A stretch of 5,494 bases of DNA from Nitrospinae bacterium CG22_combo_CG10-13_8_21_14_all_47_10 (GTDB lineage Bacteria > Nitrospinota > Nitrospinia > Nitrospinales > VA-1): contig PCTK01000083.1 of assembly GCA_002786505.1 (NCBI GenBank), forward strand, positions 1-5,494, in the 5' to 3' direction. Every line of letters starts with the position of its first letter. Position 1 is the stretch's first letter. A program made the translations under genes and the position numbers. Below the pieces are notes generated by a model. The model was not told the origin of the DNA, did no database searches, and saw only the letters and a list, made by a program, of their open reading frames with translations. This document shows, in pieces, positions 1 through 5,494 of the stretch.

Positions 1-136
1 TACTTCATGGGCGACCGCAAACGGATTTCCACCCACCCCCAGGCGTGACCCGGATGACGCTGGATCCAGAGAAAAAATACTTCATGCGAGACCACTCAAT
101 TCCAGCCAGAAAGAGCTATTGCTAACGGCCCCACGG
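1..136. other. Left-edge segment without a supportable gene
   Basis: This is the region downstream of the permease stop. The plus strand has a short open stretch from the edge to a TGA at 46-48 that could be the tail of a convergent gene, but 15 codons are too few to identify it. The minus strand has a 26-codon ORF (85 to 5) without a good ribosome binding site. I see no GC-rich hairpin followed by a T run, so no terminator is called for the permease. The one visible structure is an imperfect 16-base direct repeat (1-16 and 78-93). Confidence 0.5.
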
Positions 137-907
137 CTAAGCCGCAGGGCGGTAACGGTTTTCCAGGTTTTGCACTCCCCTCGCCAATAGAAGGGTGAGA
201 AGCAGGTAGGTCAGGGCCACATAGGTATAAGTCTCAAAATAATTGAAGTGTTTGGTGGCATATTCGTTACCGACCCGAAGGATGTCGGAAATGGCAAGAA
301 CAGAAACCAGACTGGTGTCTTTCAACATTCCCAGAGTCTGATTACCGATAGCGGGAATAATAGTACGTAAAGCCTGTGGCAGGATAACCTGGAACATGGC
401 CTGTTTTTCATTCATGCCGAGACTACGGGCGGCCTCACCCTGTTCTTTCGGGATCGCTTCGATGCCGGCCCGAAACACATCAGCCATGTAGGCGCCATAA
501 CTAAAGCCGAACCCCGCCACGGCCGCGACCAGTGCCGGCATATGGACGAACTCCCCCAGAGCATAATAAATATAAAATAAAAGCACCAGCAGAGGAACGC
601 CGCGCAATACTTCGGTATAAAAAGAAACCGGGACTCGGATGAAAGCCTTGTCTGAGAGTTTGCCGAGACCCACCAGCAGGCCAACAACGATAGCGCTGGC
701 ACTACCCAGCAGGGTAACCAGAAGCGTGTAAAAAACTCCGGAAGGCAGAAGGGAAAGTAATTCTATATAGCCGCCAGACTGTTCCCTGGCCATGAATGCT
801 TCTTTTGCGGGAAGATATAACAGAAACAGGAAACTTATCAGAACCGCAAGGTTCCAGGCCCAAGGCTGGGGGTGGGACTTAATTTGGGAAGGAGATGAGT
901 TTGGCAT
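137..907 (-). CDS. Polar amino-acid ABC transporter permease (HisM/GlnP family)
   Basis: This is an inner-membrane permease subunit of an amino-acid importer, 256 residues long. Hydrophobic segments lie at about 18-34, 59-81, 103-118, 124-144 and 225-243. The family hallmarks are clear: EVLRGVPLLVLLFY at 99-112, GAYMADVFRAGIEAIPKEQ at 138-156, and the cytoplasmic EAA loop EAARSLGM at 158-165, continuing to LPQALR at 176-181, which docks to the ATPase. The start at 907 is kept because the first membrane helix begins near residue 18 and the next Met (39) would remove it; the upstream bases (AAATAAACTA) show no Shine-Dalgarno. It is the third gene of the minus-strand transporter but is cut off from the binding-protein gene by 1.67 kb carrying an opposite-strand gene, so it may need its own promoter. 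Only one permease is present, so a homodimer is inferred. The family is certain; the substrate is not. Confidence 0.93.
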   Translation of the reverse strand: MPNSSPSQIKSHPQPWAWNLAVLISFLFLLYLPAKEAFMAREQSGGYIELLSLLPSGVFYTLLVTLLGSASAIVVGLLVGLGKLSDKAFIRVPVSFYTEVLRGVPLLVLLFYIYYALGEFVHMPALVAAVAGFGFSYGAYMADVFRAGIEAIPKEQGEAARSLGMNEKQAMFQVILPQALRTIIPAIGNQTLGMLKDTSLVSVLAISDILRVGNEYATKHFNYFETYTYVALTYLLLTLLLARGVQNLENRYRPAA

Positions 908-939
908 TAGTTTATTTATGTTTTATTTTTATCCAGGGA

Positions 940-954
940 GAATTTATATAAAAT
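940..954 (-). promoter_or_regulatory. Possible -10 region for the permease gene
   Basis: On the minus strand this reads ATTTTATATAAATTC, containing TATAAA, a 5/6 match to the sigma-70 -10 box, and lies about 33-47 bases before the permease ATG. The best -35 at 17 bases upstream is ATGAAC, only 3/6. The same 15 bases occur in the purD/ATPase divergent region (4479-4493). Because the neighbouring DNA is AT-rich, a chance match is possible. Confidence 0.3.
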
Positions 955-971
955 AACATCCCCCCGTTCAT

Positions 972-1037
972 CTATTCTCTCATAACTCTCAAGAACATAA
1001 TAACGAATAAATAGCGAAAATATTTATGAGAGGATAG
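972..1037. repeat. 14-base inverted repeat, 13/14 paired, 38-base spacer
   Basis: CTATTCTCTCATAA at 972-985 is the reverse complement of TTATGAGAGGATAG at 1024-1037 except for one position (T976 opposite G1033, which would still wobble-pair in RNA). The 38-base spacer is AT-rich. CTCTCA is also repeated directly at 977-982 and 986-991. It could be a paired operator, a recombination site, or a stem in a transcript. No T run follows either arm, so it is not a standard terminator. Confidence 0.6.
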
Positions 1038-1063
1038 CAGTTCAGTTAGGGGAAAATCGATTT

Positions 1064-1090
1064 ACTTAATCCAACTTAATTATTTTGGAT
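1064..1090. repeat. Tandem ACTTAAT copies and an ATCCAA/TTGGAT inverted pair
   Basis: ACTTAAT occurs at 1064-1070 and 1074-1080, one 10-base helical turn apart. Overlapping it, ATCCAA (1069-1074) faces TTGGAT (1085-1090) across 10 bases. The spacing resembles a regulator site, but short AT-rich repeats are common by chance in this kind of DNA. Confidence 0.35.
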
Positions 1091-1267
1091 AAAACTATCA
1101 AAATTTAACAGAAAATAGTATCATTGTTATTATTCATGGTAAAAATATACGTTTAATCCTCTGAAATTTTAGGGCTTGCTTATTTTTTTGCTGTTTACTA
1201 GCACCCTACTTAATAAAAATGGCGAAAACTAGCAAACTTCTATTAAAAATTCCTAAATACTATAGAA

Positions 1268-2572
1268 ATGGTCACTTACAACCCATTTAATCCAAATTCA
1301 ACTGTAACTCCCACTTTATTTGCAGGCCGTTCAGACCAAACTCTTCAAATTATCAGTAAGCTTGCCCAGGTGAAAAGAGGGATGTCATCCAATTTCATTT
1401 TTCACGGAGAAAGAGGAATAGGGAAAACAGCCTTGGCAAGGTCAATTCTTCATATTGCGGAATCCAAGAATCAGAGATCAGAAAATTTAAATTTTCTTAC
1501 AAGTTATTACTCTGTTGAAAAGGGCCAACATTTCAGAACAGTTTTGCAGGCTGTTTTGAACCAGTTGACCGACAAACTACCTAAGCCCTCAATTGAACGG
1601 TTGACAGACAGATTAGGGGACTTATTTAAAAGAGGAAAGTTTTCTTTTGGGGCATTCGGAATGAATGTTGCGGTAGATTCGGGGCAAATGGGCTTCCCGT
1701 TAGACGAAGATAACATCGAACAGCATTTTAAAGACCAAGTTGTTTCAGTTTTAACAAATATTTTGTTAGGACTCAAAGAAGTAGAGAAACAAAAAAAATA
1801 TGATGGGCTGTTAATAGTTTTGGATGAAATCCATAATGCGAAGGATATTCAGGGAATTGCCCAGTTAATAAGGAGCATAACCACTACCCTGGATATGAAC
1901 GACCTGGGAAATATTTCGTTCATTATTATTGGGTACAGTGAAGCCATTCAAAGCTTTTTTGAGGGCGACCCTTCGGCCAGAAGAAGCTTTGACTCAATTT
2001 CCCTAACAGGAATGCCGCATGAAGAAGCTAAAGAAGTTTTAACCAAAGGATTTGACGAAGCCAGGATAGGGTATGATAAAAAAATACTGGATGAAAAAGT
2101 TAAGCTTGCTGGCGGATACCCTCATTCACTGCAGGTTCTTGGACATAATTTAATAGAAGTTGATACGGATAACTATATAGGTGTCGATGATTGGGGAGAA
2201 GCAATCGGAGAAGCGGCCCGAGAACTTCAAGATAAGGAATTTTTAAATTTATATAATTTTAAGGGTAAGCAGAAACTCCGGGAAGAAATATTGAATATTC
2301 TGGCTTGGGCTATGGTTCCCGTTCCTAAATCAATTTTGGCTAAAGAATTTCCAAGTAATATCCATTCTAAATCCTGTTTGCCCGAGCTAAAGAAATCTGG
2401 AGCTGTAAAGGAAGATCCTGAAACAGGCAACCTTTCTTTGCATTCTAGTTTATTTCGGTCAGCTATATTTTTTCATACGGTTAACAAATCTAGTTTTATA
2501 AAAAACGAAAAATGGTGGGAAATATGCCAAAGAATAACAAAAAGATTAAAACCAGATGAGATAGAAGGGTAG
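1268..2572 (+). CDS. AAA+/STAND-like ATPase with probable C-terminal winged helix, function unknown
   Basis: This is a soluble 434-residue protein with no signal peptide or membrane segment. The N-terminal NPFNPN...FAGR (5-21) is typical of Orc1/Cdc6-like and STAND-type NTPases. Walker A is GERGIGKT (47-54). Walker B is LLIVLDEIHN (181-190), with D186 and the likely catalytic E187. A sensor-1-like strand FIIIGYSE lies at 218-225. GGYPHSLQVLGHNL (282-295) matches the GGxP helix of the lid domain, and R238/R239 could act in trans. Residues about 335-405 look like a winged helix (ILNILAWAMVPVPKSILAKE, then GNLSLHSSLFRSAIFF). A Gly/Phe-rich insert at 124-143 separates the two P-loop halves. No nuclease, protease, TIR or other effector motif is seen. 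The ATG at 1268 is the only good start: an in-frame stop lies at 1244-1246 and the NPF/FAGR segment must be kept, but there is no Shine-Dalgarno. The gene is AT-rich, opposite to and inside a transporter operon, and ends 5 bases from a convergent gene. Horizontal acquisition is inferred. It could be a replication-initiator-like, regulatory or defence ATPase; I cannot choose. Confidence 0.85.
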   Translation: MVTYNPFNPNSTVTPTLFAGRSDQTLQIISKLAQVKRGMSSNFIFHGERGIGKTALARSILHIAESKNQRSENLNFLTSYYSVEKGQHFRTVLQAVLNQLTDKLPKPSIERLTDRLGDLFKRGKFSFGAFGMNVAVDSGQMGFPLDEDNIEQHFKDQVVSVLTNILLGLKEVEKQKKYDGLLIVLDEIHNAKDIQGIAQLIRSITTTLDMNDLGNISFIIIGYSEAIQSFFEGDPSARRSFDSISLTGMPHEEAKEVLTKGFDEARIGYDKKILDEKVKLAGGYPHSLQVLGHNLIEVDTDNYIGVDDWGEAIGEAARELQDKEFLNLYNFKGKQKLREEILNILAWAMVPVPKSILAKEFPSNIHSKSCLPELKKSGAVKEDPETGNLSLHSSLFRSAIFFHTVNKSSFIKNEKWWEICQRITKRLKPDEIEG

Positions 2573-2577
2573 AGTTT

Positions 2578-3360
2578 TTATTCCGGCACCTGGGCGGCCT
2601 GACCGAGATCCCACTTCTGATGTAGCCGGGCGACCGTTCCGTTTTTTAAAACCTCCTGCAAGGCGATATTAATCCGGGTTTTCAGTTCAGTATCTTCTTT
2701 GCGAAAAACAATAGCGTAATTTTCGTTGGTCAAGATTTCGCCGACCATTTTTATTTTTTCAAACACAGGTTTGTTCTGGTTCTGGTAGAAAAGAGTTCCT
2801 GTGCTTTCCCCCAGTACGGCGTCAATTTCTCCGTTGATGAGGTCGGCCACGGCGTGGCCGTACATTTGATAACCTTTTTTGCGGATAGAAGGCTCTTTTT
2901 CCAGAAAGAAATAAGCGGTGGTTCCAATTTGGGCGCCAATCAAAAAATTATTTTTTTTTGCGTCTTCCAATGAGTCGATGCCTTCCTGATCTTTTCGAAT
3001 CACCAGAGCAAGACCGCTTTTAAGATAAGGTTCGCTGAAGGCCATGCGTTCCTTGCGTTCTTCCAGAACAGTAACAGAGCTGATCACCATATCGAATTTC
3101 TGCGTGATGAGTCCGCCAAACAACCCGGCCCATTCGACATTGACAAATTGAATCGGAATCCCGGCCTGTTTCGCCACGGCCTGCATGAGGTCAGGTTCGA
3201 ACCCGGTTATCGTATTGCCGACACTCATGAAAGACATGGGAACAAGCGTGGCATCGGTTGCAACCAGATAGGTTTTACCCGGTGGAACGGTGTCGCAACC
3301 GGCGACTAACAAAACTGTGATGAAAAAAGTTGTCAGGTATCTTTTAATTTTAGAGTTCAT
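2578..3360 (-). CDS. Family-3 (amino-acid type) solute-binding lipoprotein of an ABC importer
   Basis: This extracytoplasmic receptor (260 residues) would deliver solute to the permease. The start at 3360 gives a clean lipoprotein signal: basic MNSKIKR, a hydrophobic stretch, then lipobox VAGC with Cys22. The frame opens further upstream (to 3417), but that extension would hide the signal peptide. Asp23 at +2 is the inner-membrane retention signal known in enterobacteria. The mature protein shows family hallmarks: GFEPDLM (53-59), TVLEERKERMAFSEPYLKSG (97-116), GAQIGTTAYFFL (142-153), and DAVLGEST (180-187). R102 aligns with the Arg that binds the ligand carboxylate in HisJ/GlnH, while E185 stands where those proteins have Asp for the ligand amino group. 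The ATG lies inside the last codons of the ATPase gene (11-base overlap), so translational coupling is likely; GGA lies about 8 bases before it. A run of nine A (minus strand, 2951-2959) is in the coding frame. The ligand is not determined. Confidence 0.93.
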   Translation of the reverse strand: MNSKIKRYLTTFFITVLLVAGCDTVPPGKTYLVATDATLVPMSFMSVGNTITGFEPDLMQAVAKQAGIPIQFVNVEWAGLFGGLITQKFDMVISSVTVLEERKERMAFSEPYLKSGLALVIRKDQEGIDSLEDAKKNNFLIGAQIGTTAYFFLEKEPSIRKKGYQMYGHAVADLINGEIDAVLGESTGTLFYQNQNKPVFEKIKMVGEILTNENYAIVFRKEDTELKTRINIALQEVLKNGTVARLHQKWDLGQAAQVPE

Positions 3361-4435
3361 TTTTTCCAGGTAAAAAAACATCGGAGGCTGAGAACAAAAC
3401 CTGAACCGGGTCGCCAATGGAAAATCGGGGGCCGTGGGTTTTGCGGTGTTGGGTTGAAAGAGTCAGCATTTGTCCGCCAGAAAGTTCAAGTTGATAGCGG
3501 GAATGACTGCCAAAAAAGTGAATTCCACGCAGGGTCCCCCGCAAAATGTTGAAGGGCTCCGTTGCAGGTCGGCCCGTATCGAAAAATATCTTTTCCGGGC
3601 GGACGTAACAGGTGATGTTTTGGTGTTCCGTTGCAGGAAATTCAGAATTACATTGGATATATCCAGCGTCGCCTAATGATACTGTTATCTGGTTCCCGGT
3701 TTTTTGCTCCACCTTGCCGGTAAGTTTATTCACTTCCCCGAGAAATTCGGTGATGAAAGCGGTCTCGGGCTTTTCATATAATTCAGTGGGTGTGCCGACT
3801 TGTTGCAGGCAACCTTTGTCCATGATTCCCATGCGGGTCGCGAGACTCATTGCTTCTTCCTGATCGTGGGTAACAAACAGGAATGTGATGCCCAACGTCC
3901 TCTGCATTTCGACCAGTTCGTCCCGGAGGTGCTGACGCAGGCTGAGGTCGAGCGCCGAGAGGGGTTCATCAAGTAAAAGGATTTTTGGCCGGTTGATGAC
4001 AGCACGGGCCAGGGCCACTCGTTGCGCTTCGCCGCCACTGATCTGCCCAGGGTAAACGTCACGCAGGGATTGAAGATGGGTGATATCCAAAAGTTCATCG
4101 ACCCTTTTGGCGATTTCGGATTCAGGATGTTTGCGGATGCGGGGTCCGACCGCGATATTATCGTAAACGCTCATGTGCGGAAACAAGGCATAGTTTTGAA
4201 AGATCAAGCCTACTGGTCTTTTTTCAATGGGTAGGGAGCCGACATCCTGCCCTTCAATGGCAATGGTTCCGCTGTCGGGTTTCACAAATCCGGCAATCAT
4301 TCGCAACAAAGTGGTTTTTCCACAACCACTCCTTCCCAGCAGGGTGAAACGCTCACCGGCCGCGATCTCCAGTGAAACATTTTTCACCACGGGATTGCCA
4401 TCAAAAGATTTGCTGATGGAGTCCAGTTTGACCAT
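3350..4435 (-). CDS. ABC importer ATPase, PotA/CysA type with C-terminal TOBE domain
   Basis: This is a cytoplasmic ATP-hydrolysing subunit of 361 residues. The A-loop aromatic is F11. Walker A is GRSGCGKTT (34-42), the Q-loop is FQNYALFPHM (79-88), the signature is ISGGEAQRVALARA (132-145), Walker B is ILLLDEP (152-158) with catalytic E157, the D-loop is SALD (160-163), and the switch histidine is H190 in THDQEEA. Residues about 235-361 form a TOBE-type regulatory region including YVRPEKI (277-283). The start at 4435 (MVKLDSISKSF) fits the family; the frame opens to 4600, but that would run antisense into purD. The signature has I and E where LSGGQ is usual, a tolerated variant. It is the first gene of the operon and overlaps the binding-protein start by 11 bases. 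This ATPase type normally serves polyamine, iron, sulfate or sugar importers, whereas family-3 importers usually use a 240-residue GlnQ-type subunit without TOBE. The role is certain; the pairing is unusual. Confidence 0.95.
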   Translation of the reverse strand: MVKLDSISKSFDGNPVVKNVSLEIAAGERFTLLGRSGCGKTTLLRMIAGFVKPDSGTIAIEGQDVGSLPIEKRPVGLIFQNYALFPHMSVYDNIAVGPRIRKHPESEIAKRVDELLDITHLQSLRDVYPGQISGGEAQRVALARAVINRPKILLLDEPLSALDLSLRQHLRDELVEMQRTLGITFLFVTHDQEEAMSLATRMGIMDKGCLQQVGTPTELYEKPETAFITEFLGEVNKLTGKVEQKTGNQITVSLGDAGYIQCNSEFPATEHQNITCYVRPEKIFFDTGRPATEPFNILRGTLRGIHFFGSHSRYQLELSGGQMLTLSTQHRKTHGPRFSIGDPVQVLFSASDVFLPGKNEL

Positions 4436-4463
4436 TTTAATTTTTCTCAAACTTATGAAAGAG

Positions 4464-4490
4464 TTGCAACATGAGTGCATTTTATATAAA
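4464..4490 (+). promoter_or_regulatory. Possible purD promoter in the divergent region
   Basis: TTGCAA at 4464-4469 (4/6 to the -35 consensus) is followed by TATAAA at 4485-4490 (5/6 to the -10), with a 15-base spacer that is shorter than ideal; TAAATT at 4487-4492 gives the better 17-base spacer but a weaker match. TTGCAA and TTTATATAAA are both palindromes, so the same bases could also serve the ATPase gene on the other strand. The whole divergent region is only 88 bases (4436-4523). Confidence 0.35.
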
Positions 4491-4512
4491 TTCCAGCATG
4501 AATCCAGATAAT

Positions 4513-4518
4513 AAGGAG
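4513..4518 (+). promoter_or_regulatory. Ribosome binding site of purD
   Basis: AAGGAG lies 5 bases before the ATG at 4524. It is the strongest Shine-Dalgarno in the window and fixes the purD start, in contrast to the permease and AAA ATPase genes, which have none. Confidence 0.8.
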
Positions 4519-4523
4519 AGAGA

Positions 4524-5494
4524 ATGCGGGTACTGGTAATAGGGGGAGGGGGAAGAGAGCACGCACTGGTCTGGAAAATCAGACAGAGCCCGAAAGTCAC
4601 TGATATCTATTGCGCACCGGGCAATGCCGGGACTGCTGAGATCGCTAAAAATGTACCGATACCTGCGGATCAAATCGATCAGCTTTTAGAGTTCGCCGAG
4701 AAAAATGACATTGGACTCACGGTGGTAGGGCCGGAACAACCGCTGGTGATGGGCATCGTTGACCGGTTTGAGGAAAAAGGACTGCGCGTTTTTGGTCCGA
4801 CTGCCCGCGCCGCAGAGTTGGAGGGGAGCAAAGCTTTTTCCAAAGACATCATGAAAAAATACGGCCTGCCAACCGCGGAATACAAAACATTCGCTTCTCA
4901 TGAGCTGGCCCAAAGATATTTTGATAAGGAAACCGGGCCTATGGTCGTCAAGGCGAGTGGACTGGCGGCAGGCAAAGGTGTCATCCTCTGCCGCAATGCG
5001 GAAGAGGGGTTGAAGGCGGTAGACACGATTATGAAAGACAAGTCGTTCGGTGAGGCAGGCGACCAGGTGGTCATTGAGGAGTTTCTCGAAGGGCAGGAAG
5101 TTTCGGTGCTGGCATTTTCCGACGGCAACACTGTGCTCCTCATGGATTCCGCGCAGGATCATAAAGCCGCATGGGACGGGGACCAAGGGCCCAATACCGG
5201 CGGTATGGGCGCTTATTCTCCGGCTCCGGTGTTCACTGATATTATGCGCCAGAAGGTGCGTGATAAAATTATGCTCCCTCTGGTTCGCGCCATGAAGAGC
5301 GAAGGTCGGCCTTATAAGGGAATCCTGTACGCCGGGCTGATGCTCACCACGATGGGACCAAAGATCCTCGAGTTTAACGCCCGCTTCGGGGACCCGGAAA
5401 CGCAACCGCTTCTTGTTCGCATGGCAAGTGATATTGTCCCTCTCTTTGAAGCTTGCATTGACGGCACCCTCGATCAATGTGAGTTGGAGTGGAA
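4524..5494 (+). CDS. purD: Phosphoribosylamine-glycine ligase (GAR synthetase), 3' end beyond the window
   Basis: This is a cytosolic ATP-grasp enzyme of purine synthesis: it joins glycine to 5-phosphoribosylamine, forming GAR with ATP hydrolysis. The visible 323 codons are open throughout; the family is about 425 residues, so roughly 100 C-terminal residues lie outside. The N-domain begins MRVLVIGGGGREHAL (1-15), followed by PGNAGT (32-37) and VGPEQPLV (68-75). The linker ELEGSKAFSK is at 98-107. The ATP-grasp part has VVKASGLAAGKGV (141-153, with S145 where Asp is commonest), IEEFLEGQEVS (184-194), QDHKAAWDGDQGPNTGGMGAYSP (211-233) and the metal-binding EFNARFGDPETQ (283-294). All key motifs are present, so the gene looks functional. 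It is divergent from the transporter operon and has ordinary GC content, consistent with resident chromosome. I see no sign that it is linked in function to the transporter. Confidence 0.98.
   Translation, partial: MRVLVIGGGGREHALVWKIRQSPKVTDIYCAPGNAGTAEIAKNVPIPADQIDQLLEFAEKNDIGLTVVGPEQPLVMGIVDRFEEKGLRVFGPTARAAELEGSKAFSKDIMKKYGLPTAEYKTFASHELAQRYFDKETGPMVVKASGLAAGKGVILCRNAEEGLKAVDTIMKDKSFGEAGDQVVIEEFLEGQEVSVLAFSDGNTVLLMDSAQDHKAAWDGDQGPNTGGMGAYSPAPVFTDIMRQKVRDKIMLPLVRAMKSEGRPYKGILYAGLMLTTMGPKILEFNARFGDPETQPLLVRMASDIVPLFEACIDGTLDQCELEW

Larger units (their letters stand above)
908..1267. other. AT-rich non-coding region upstream of two divergent genes
   Basis: This 360-base stretch separates the permease start (minus) from the AAA ATPase start (plus) and is visibly richer in A and T than the transporter genes. 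It holds no convincing ORF; the best is a 23-codon frame at 1219-1290 without a ribosome binding site. It contains a 14-base inverted repeat (972-985 with 1024-1037), tandem ACTTAAT copies (1064-1070, 1074-1080), an ATCCAA/TTGGAT inverted pair (1069-1074, 1085-1090), ACTAGCA twice (1197-1203, 1228-1234) and a TTTATATAAA palindrome (943-952). It probably contains the promoters of both genes and one junction of an inserted segment, but neither can be fixed exactly. Confidence 0.6.

Noticed and set aside
5..85. 26-codon minus-strand ORF downstream of the permease
   Set aside because: It is short, has no good ribosome binding site and no recognisable features.
71..136. Terminator for the permease gene
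   Set aside because: There is a T6 run on the minus strand, but the bases before it form only a 3-4 bp stem; CGGCTAAGCCG at the stop codon has no T run after it.
908..1267. CRISPR array or tRNA gene in the non-coding region
   Set aside because: The repeats are too short and too few for a CRISPR array, and no cloverleaf could be drawn.
1219..1290. 23-codon ORF overlapping the AAA gene start
   Set aside because: It has no ribosome binding site and no recognisable sequence. A leader peptide cannot be excluded but is not supported.
908..2577. Insertion sequence or transposon
   Set aside because: There is no transposase or integrase, and no matching terminal repeats near 908-960 and 2573-2580. 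The insertion is inferred from composition and gene order only.
3361..3417. N-terminal extension of the binding protein
   Set aside because: It would put 19 residues before a complete lipoprotein signal peptide; the Met at 3360 is the sensible start.
4436..4600. N-terminal extension of the ABC ATPase
   Set aside because: The extra 55 residues are not ATPase-like and would overlap purD antisense; the family start is MVKLDSISKSF at 4435.
4686..5477. 263-codon minus-strand open frame opposite purD
   Set aside because: It lies wholly antisense to purD, whose motifs are unmistakable; the translation shows no recognisable domain.

Overview
The window looks like chromosomal DNA of a Gram-negative bacterium. 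The evidence is a lipoprotein-type solute-binding protein with Asp at +2, ordinary Shine-Dalgarno/ATG starts on the core genes, and a bacterial purD. The purD and transporter proteins recall Deltaproteobacteria- or Nitrospinota-like lineages, but that placement is an impression only. No mobile-element gene, tRNA, rRNA or CRISPR array was seen.

Layout from left to right. Positions 1-136 hold no gene I can support. Positions 137-907 (minus) encode a HisM/GlnP-type amino-acid ABC permease. Positions 908-1267 are a strongly AT-rich non-coding stretch with several short repeats. Positions 1268-2572 (plus) encode an AT-rich 434-residue AAA+/STAND-like ATPase with a probable C-terminal winged helix. 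Positions 2578-3360 (minus) encode a family-3 solute-binding lipoprotein, which overlaps by 11 bases the end of a PotA/CysA-type ABC ATPase at 3350-4435 (minus). A short divergent promoter region (4436-4523) separates the transporter from purD, which begins at 4524 (plus) and runs off the right edge.

The three minus-strand genes form one ABC importer in the order ATPase, binding protein, permease: the lipoprotein captures an amino-acid-like solute, the permease carries it through the inner membrane, and the ATPase powers the step. The operon is split between binding protein and permease by the opposite-strand ATPase gene and its AT-rich upstream region. Base composition changes sharply at both sides, and the ATPase gene stops only 5 bases from the binding-protein stop. 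The simplest reading is a 1.6-1.7 kb horizontally acquired cassette in a transporter operon. Its ATPase is the only candidate here for an undescribed system; its function cannot be read from the sequence, and no partner gene is visible.
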